The position numbers and the translations under genes are program-made. A DNA stretch of 27,742 nucleotides, from positions 1-27,742 of the forward strand of contig JAFDUB010000006.1 of assembly GCA_019594025.1 (NCBI GenBank), given 5' to 3'. This document shows positions 23,472 through 27,742 of the stretch, piece after piece (position 1 is the stretch's first letter; the number at the start of each line of letters is the position of its first letter). The notes beneath the pieces were generated by a model. It ran no database searches and was not told the DNA's origin. It saw nothing but the letters and a program-made list of their open reading frames with translations. The stretch comes from Thermoplasmata archaeon (GTDB lineage: Archaea > Thermoplasmatota > Thermoplasmata > Halarchaeoplasmatales > Halarchaeoplasmataceae).

Positions 23472-24293
23472 ATGAAATACCTAGTACGATTGTTGAGACC
23501 TTTAAATTGTTTCCTGGCCTCTGTCAGTGTTCCCATTATACTCGTAACCCTGTATGGTGTGGAAACCTCTAGTTGGCCTTCTTCTGTTGTTACAATAATT
23601 GGTATGGTGGTTGTTTTCACATTTACCGCAGGAGGCAACATTCTTAACGATTATGTCGATAGACGTGTGGACCGGATAAACCATCCGGATAGACCTATAC
23701 CCTCTGGAAAGATATCTCCAAAACATGCCCTTGTTTTTTCGGGTATTATGTTTTGTCTTTCTGTTTTTGCTTCACTACTGTTACCTAGGTTTTTACCGCA
23801 GTTGATAGTCGCTCTAGGGCTTATCTTGATGATCTCATATGAAGTAAAATTAAAAAAGGCGGGTACCAGTGGTAATATTACTATAGCCGCTTTAACAGGG
23901 CTGCTGTTCGTTTTTTCGGGTTCAATCTATGGAAGAATTTCACTTCCAGCAACCCTTGCTTTACTTGCCGGGCTAGCAACCTTCGGGCGTGAGGTAACGA
24001 AGGATATACAGGATATGAAAGGAGACCTGGACCGTAACACGTTACCCATGAAAATAGGAAAGGCAGGATCACAGAAAGTAGTCGTTGTTTCCATTCTCAG
24101 TGCGGTTATTTTATCCCCCCTTCCTTATGTATTTTCTATGCTCACCCTTCCTTATTTGATTACGGTAGCATTTGCCGATATAATTTTTATATACTCCCTA
24201 GTCCTATTGAGAGACCCGAAACGTGCTCAGCGTTTCATAAAAGTTGCAATGGGCGTAGCCCTGTTTGCCTTCCTCATTGGAGGAATAATATGA
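23472..24293 (+). CDS. UbiA-family prenyltransferase, probable digeranylgeranylglyceryl phosphate synthase
   Basis: The 273-residue polytopic membrane enzyme (about 7-9 hydrophobic helices) carries both Asp-rich motifs of UbiA prenyltransferases: NILNDYVDRRVDRINHPDRP (57-75; N-D-x-x-D-x-x-x-D-x-x-N-x-P-x-R-P) and EVTKDIQDMKGDLDRNTLP in the second half. In archaea this class adds the second geranylgeranyl chain to GGGP, making the archaeol core precursor. The assignment to that substrate is supported by the next gene, GGGP synthase, which makes its substrate and overlaps it by 4 bases (ATGA). The second motif E-x-x-K-D-x-x-D matches the archaeal ether-lipid branch. It is the first gene of the operon, with a leaderless-type start. 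Confidence 0.9.
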   Translation: MKYLVRLLRPLNCFLASVSVPIILVTLYGVETSSWPSSVVTIIGMVVVFTFTAGGNILNDYVDRRVDRINHPDRPIPSGKISPKHALVFSGIMFCLSVFASLLLPRFLPQLIVALGLILMISYEVKLKKAGTSGNITIAALTGLLFVFSGSIYGRISLPATLALLAGLATFGREVTKDIQDMKGDLDRNTLPMKIGKAGSQKVVVVSILSAVILSPLPYVFSMLTLPYLITVAFADIIFIYSLVLLRDPKRAQRFIKVAMGVALFAFLIGGII

Positions 24294-25030
24294 AAGTAAT
24301 GGATTACATAATGAAAAAGTTAGAAAGAGAAAAGCTCCATATGGGTTTGATCGATCCCGATGAGCAGACACCCACTAAAGCGGCAGATATAGCCGAGATA
24401 CTTGAAGATGCGGGTAGCGATGCTGTGATGGTTGGTGGCTCTACCGGGGTCGAGGGCGGCTTAGTAGATGAAACCGTCCGTAATATCAAAAGCCGGATTT
24501 CGTTACCTGTTATACTTTTTCCCACAAATACTGGAACAATATCTCCAAATGCAGATGCGATTTACTTTATGAGTATGTTAAATTCACTGGATAGGCAAAA
24601 AGTGATTGGAGAGCAGGTTAAAGGGGCTTTATTGGTCCGTGAAAGCGGTCTAGAGTCTTTATCCATGGCATACCTAGTAGTTGAGCCCGGCATGACGGTG
24701 GGTAAAGTGGGTAACGCCGAGTTGATACCTAGGAACGAGCCAGAGTTAGCAATATCCTATTCCTTAGCAGCTCAATACCTAGGAATGCGTTTAGTTTATC
24801 TTGAGGCGGGTTCCGGGGCTCCTTCACCCGTTCCCGCAGAGATGATTAAGCAAGTTAAATCAACCATAGATATACCTCTTTTTGTCGGTGGTGGAATACG
24901 AACGGAGGAGCAGGCTCTAGAGGTGGGTCTAGCTGGAGCTGATATCATAGTTACAGGCACCGTAATAGAGGAAGCGAAGGACTTAAAAAATTGTATAGAG
25001 GGTTTGGTATCAACGATAAAAGGGATATAG
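24290..25030 (+). CDS. geranylgeranylglyceryl phosphate synthase (GGGP synthase)
   Basis: The 246-residue TIM-barrel enzyme joins geranylgeranyl diphosphate to sn-glycerol-1-phosphate, the first committed step of archaeal membrane-lipid synthesis. Visible motifs are HMGLIDPDEQTP (17-28), AVMVGGSTGVEGG (about 45-57), PVILFPTNTGTISP (phosphate/prenyl region), LVYLEAGSGAPSPVP, LFVGGGIRTEEQA and ADIIVTGTVIEE (the last phosphate-binding loop). GGAGG lies 6 bases before the ATG, and the gene overlaps the UbiA gene by 4 bases, so the two are translationally coupled. The Y-L-E-A-G-S-G-A form is typical of archaeal group II enzymes. The DUF2070 gene follows after a hairpin. Confidence 0.94.
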   Translation: MKVMDYIMKKLEREKLHMGLIDPDEQTPTKAADIAEILEDAGSDAVMVGGSTGVEGGLVDETVRNIKSRISLPVILFPTNTGTISPNADAIYFMSMLNSLDRQKVIGEQVKGALLVRESGLESLSMAYLVVEPGMTVGKVGNAELIPRNEPELAISYSLAAQYLGMRLVYLEAGSGAPSPVPAEMIKQVKSTIDIPLFVGGGIRTEEQALEVGLAGADIIVTGTVIEEAKDLKNCIEGLVSTIKGI

Positions 25031-25038
25031 GCGGCAAG

Positions 25039-25056
25039 GAGGACTACGAAGTCCTC
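25039..25056 (+). promoter_or_regulatory. hairpin masking the ribosome site of the DUF2070 gene
   Basis: GAGGACT-ACGA-AGTCCTC is a perfect 7-bp stem with a 4-base loop. Its 5' arm contains most of the SD-like AAGGAGGA (25035-25042) and its 3' arm ends right before the GTG start at 25057. If folded it would hide the SD; ribosomes ending at the GGGP synthase stop (25028-25030) could melt it. Translational coupling is inferred. Confidence 0.45.
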
Positions 25057-26793
25057 GTGAGTGAAAGGACATATCGTTTTTCTTTCTTTAGATGTCCCCG
25101 AGCAAGAGTGATGATAGGTATTCTGCTTCTCCTTTATCTAGGAATTTGGTTCATACTTTATCCTTTTAAAATAAATAAATTATTCGATGTATTTCTTTTT
25201 ATGGTATTGCCAACAATCCTTGCAACATACGTTATACCATATCTGGGTTGGTACGAAGAGAAAATTAAATTCGAACAAAGTCTCTTACTGGCTTTGTCGT
25301 CTTTAATTGTCACATCTTTTTTCATTGTTTTTTATGACTTTTTAGGATTGAATGCACCTCTTATTATCTTCATAGGTTATGCAATTCCAGTATCTCTTCG
25401 CTATATAGTTTTTAGAACGGTTTTTATCTCAGATCCGTTAAAACCGCTGTTACATACCCTCTTTCAATCCATCGTCGCCCTTCCGTTTATTCATTTAATT
25501 TTTCCTCTTAACTTGGCGGATATCGTATTGTTTCTACTGGTTTCGGTGGTAGGCCTTTCCGCGGTGATTGCCTTTATAGGCCTGATAAACAGACCCTTTT
25601 TAAAAGACTTCGATGTTTCTGGTACCGATCTGATTAGGATGGCTTATCAACTTTATATCGGTGAAGAAAAAGGGAAGAAAGATCTAGAAGAAATATTTCG
25701 TCGAACTTCTATCAAATCAGACGTCAACTACACCGTGTTTTCCTTTAAAAACGAAGAAAAAGAAAAATCGCTTTTTATAATTCCTGAATTACACCCAGGC
25801 CCCATAAAGGGTATAGCGGGAGCCATGCTACCGGAAATGCTGTCCAATAAATTGGAAGATAAACATGGCACGGTATTTACCTTTCACGGTTGCTCAACCC
25901 ACGTACAGAATCCCATTCGTAAAGAGGATTGCTTGATGCTTGTCAAAGATATCGAGAACGCTGTTGATGAAATTAACTATACCAACGTAGGTACTTCGTT
26001 CCATACCACCCATCAAGGATTATTTGCGGGAGCTCAAGTTCTTGGCGACGGTCTTTTTCTGACGGTTTCATTTTCCCCACACCCTACAGAAGATATAGAC
26101 GCGCCCATCGGTGAAATAGCTTCGTTGAAAGCAGGGGAGAAGGGTTATTCGCGTGTGGGTTTTATAGATGCCCATAACTGTATAAAAAAGGGGGCAATGG
26201 AGGTGTACTATCCTTCTCGACGTTACCGGACAATAATCGAGAAAACCAACGAGATTATAGACAGATTGAAAGATTCGGAGATGGGCGTAGTGCATATGGG
26301 GATATCATCCATGGATGGTTACGTAAAATCAGAGGGGATCGCCGGAGACGGGATCAAAGTTGCGGTTTTCGAGGTTAATGGGCGTAAAAACGCGTTGGTT
26401 TTGATAGACGGAAACAATATGGAAAGAGGTCTTCGAGAGAAAATCCAGGAGGAACTTTCCGATTTAGTAGATATCTCGGAGATTCACACCACAGACAGCC
26501 ATGAAGTGAATACTTTGAACCGTGATTACAATCCCGTGGGCTTCGCCATGGATCATTCACTGATAATCGATGAAGTTAGAAAGATCACTGAAGAAGCAAT
26601 TCTTGACCTAGAACCGGTACAAATCGGTGTACATACGGGAACTTTACCTAATTTCCCCCTCATGGGTCCATTAGGTAGTCATAGGCTTAATGCCGTTGCC
26701 GAGTCTGTTTATCAGGTAGCACCAATTGCCGCGGGGATGTCCTTTGCGGTACAATTTTTGGCTACTAGTCTAATACTCCTCTTGTTCGTTTAG
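25057..26793 (+). CDS. DUF2070 membrane protein
   Basis: The protein (578 residues from this GTG) has about six membrane helices in the first about 190 residues, a large soluble domain (about 210-545) and one C-terminal helix. The soluble part carries motifs that look like metal-binding or catalytic sites: IPELHPGPIKGIAGAML, TFHGCSTHVQNP, FIDAHNC, HTTDSHEVNTLN and GVHTGTLPNFPLMGPLG. DUF2070 proteins are conserved in archaea; no function is established to my knowledge. The conserved His/Asp suggest a hydrolase. The start is uncertain: the frame opens at ATG 24991 inside GGGP synthase, but GTG 25057 follows an AAGGAGGA. The operon context with the ether-lipid genes hints at a membrane-lipid or polyprenyl task, which is inference only. 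Confidence 0.85.
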   Translation: MSERTYRFSFFRCPRARVMIGILLLLYLGIWFILYPFKINKLFDVFLFMVLPTILATYVIPYLGWYEEKIKFEQSLLLALSSLIVTSFFIVFYDFLGLNAPLIIFIGYAIPVSLRYIVFRTVFISDPLKPLLHTLFQSIVALPFIHLIFPLNLADIVLFLLVSVVGLSAVIAFIGLINRPFLKDFDVSGTDLIRMAYQLYIGEEKGKKDLEEIFRRTSIKSDVNYTVFSFKNEEKEKSLFIIPELHPGPIKGIAGAMLPEMLSNKLEDKHGTVFTFHGCSTHVQNPIRKEDCLMLVKDIENAVDEINYTNVGTSFHTTHQGLFAGAQVLGDGLFLTVSFSPHPTEDIDAPIGEIASLKAGEKGYSRVGFIDAHNCIKKGAMEVYYPSRRYRTIIEKTNEIIDRLKDSEMGVVHMGISSMDGYVKSEGIAGDGIKVAVFEVNGRKNALVLIDGNNMERGLREKIQEELSDLVDISEIHTTDSHEVNTLNRDYNPVGFAMDHSLIIDEVRKITEEAILDLEPVQIGVHTGTLPNFPLMGPLGSHRLNAVAESVYQVAPIAAGMSFAVQFLATSLILLLFV

Positions 26794-26798
26794 AAAAG

Positions 26799-26902
26799 TT
26801 TTATATCCTTGTTTACTGTCCAACGTCCAACTCTCTCAAATGGACCCGGTAATTGTTGGGAAGCAGAGCTTCCAATAACCACACGCCTTTCATATCCGTT
26901 CA
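26799..26902 (+). ncRNA. candidate structured leader ahead of tRNA-Gln
   Basis: A TATA element (TTTTATAT, 26799-26806) lies about 97 bases before tRNA-Gln, with none at the normal distance. The transcript would contain a strong hairpin at 26853-26878: TTGTT-(g)-GGAAGC, loop AGA, GCTTCC-AATAA (11 bp, one bulge, one G-U). A short GTCCA...TGGAC stem precedes it. The sequence CCACA follows the hairpin. It may be just a processed leader; an sRNA is possible but unproven. Confidence 0.3.
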
Positions 26903-26975
26903 AGCCCCGTGGTGTAGCGGTCAATCATTCGGGCCTTTGGAGCCCGAGTCCCCGGTTCGAATCCGGGCGGGGCTA
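26903..26975 (+). tRNA. tRNA-Gln (anticodon UUG)
   Basis: The 73-base cloverleaf has acceptor AGCCCCG/CGGGGCT, discriminator A, D-arm from GGTGTAGCGGTCAATC, anticodon stem CGGGC/GCCCG with loop CTTTGGA (anticodon TTG), and T-stem CCCGG/CCGGG with loop TTCGAAT. No CCA is encoded and there is no intron. It is the last recognisable gene in the window. Confidence 0.95.
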
Positions 26976-27742
26976 TTTTACTAATGAAAACATGTAAACG
27001 ATTTTTCAATCCTTCTGCAATACGGTATATAAGATTTTTACCTTCTATAATTAACATGTATTTTTAACATTCTCACTAAAAAACCTACAACGTTAAAAGG
27101 TATTTATTCAATTTCACCTCAAAATCATAATTAAGAATATATTATTTAAAAAATAGAGAATATTATTAATATCTTTATTAAGTTAGTATTAATCGATATT
27201 CGTAGTTATTCTATATGGTTGCAAATCCACCACTTAATGCTAAATGAATTTAAAATAAACTAATTGCATAACACTTAAAAAAAATAAATTTAAAACGTTT
27301 ATCTATGTTATTTCACAAGTTTGACAAACCATAAATTTCCGGATCTCCTCACAAAAGACCAATTCCAAGTTGCGGACCCTAGCCCCCCTAAACAAAAATA
27401 ATCGTTTTGTAGCGTCTTTTGTCAAAATACATAAAGTATTTATATGGGATAACACGGATGTCGTAAAGGATACCTTTTACGACGTAATACTTAAATAATA
27501 AAACCCTTAAAGTCGTAATACCTATTGACTATAACGACTACAATATAATTTAATAATTTTCAAGGATTTCTGCGATACATCTCACTTTTAGTAGTTATAC
27601 CTCCCCGTTTTACTTGAAGAAGGTATTGTGGAAGTTAAACAAAACTAATGGTTAACTATATGACTTAATTATTAAGGATATAAAATTTAACCTATTTAAA
27701 ATTATATAATATCTTACAATCATGATTATTCACTTATTCTAC
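26976..27742. other. 767-base AT-rich region without a recognisable gene
   Basis: No open frame of convincing length or composition was seen on either strand. The stretch is very AT-rich to about 27340. Beyond that are a small hairpin ACAAAA...TTTTGT (27392-27410), a TATA-like TATTTATAT (27437-27445), a near-perfect palindrome GTCGTAAAGG-ATA-CCTTTTACGAC (27460-27483) and a second GTCGTAA...TTAACGAC-like pair (27512-27538). This could be a promoter region for a gene beyond the window edge or a spacer at the edge of an island. No origin-type ORB repeats or CRISPR spacing were recognised. Confidence 0.5.

Noticed and set aside
27000..27400. Possible replication origin in the AT-rich tail
   Set aside because: No repeated ORB-like element and no Cdc6/Orc1 gene are present; AT-richness alone is not enough.

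Overview
This window looks archaeal. Most genes have an AT-rich TATA element about 25-35 bases before an ATG and little or no leader, and family-level matches include a group of archaea-specific genes: phosphoglycerol geranylgeranyltransferase (GGGP synthase) with its UbiA-type partner, a DUF2070 membrane protein, a PolB2-like polymerase and an archaeal NAD-kinase-like protein. The tRNA genes lack an encoded CCA, and one carries a bulge-helix-bulge intron. Large NosD/beta-helix surface proteins and a moderate GC content fit a Euryarchaeota or Thermoplasmatota lineage. That placement is an inference; no rRNA is present to settle it.

Layout. (1) 1-167 is the end of a membrane-anchored surface protein. 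(2) 277-3175 (+) holds pgk, tRNA-Thr(CGU) and a two-gene module: a small CARF-like sensor candidate and a PIN-domain nuclease. (3) 5936-3172 (-) is a compact operon of overlapping genes: a RecA/RadA-like protein without a visible P-loop, a small helical protein (DUF8156-like) and a PolB2-type polymerase whose proofreading motifs are degraded. This resembles a mutagenic-repair cassette. (4) 6000-9964 carries a small membrane protein, an RsbX/SpoIIE-type phosphatase, an NAD-kinase-like enzyme, queE (7-deazaguanine route, probably toward archaeosine) and a tRNA methylthiotransferase. (5) 9998-13382 (-) is a MarR regulator followed by two tandem MATE exporters, with a pair of identical palindromic operators around the promoter. 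(6) 13428-15719 carries RNase HI, a metallo-beta-lactamase/double-rhodanese sulfur enzyme and a cold-shock protein. (7) 15720-16680 is an RNA-rich, gene-poor stretch: a structured leader, tRNA-Leu(UAA), the tail of a decayed surface protein, tRNA-His with a 30-base D-loop intron, and a second copy of the tRNA-His 3' end interrupted by two hairpins. (8) 16681-23421 is a 2246-residue secreted beta-helix protein with a complete subtilase nested inside it. (9) 23472-26793 is the ether-lipid operon: UbiA, GGGP synthase, DUF2070. (10) 26903-26975 is tRNA-Gln(UUG), followed by about 770 bases of AT-rich non-coding DNA.

The strongest candidates for undescribed biology are the CARF-like/PIN pair outside any visible CRISPR locus, the RecA-like/DUF8156/PolB2 operon, the noncanonical tRNA-His intron beside its interrupted 3' duplicate, and the protease nested inside a beta-helix adhesin. 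All family assignments were made by eye from motifs, without database searches.
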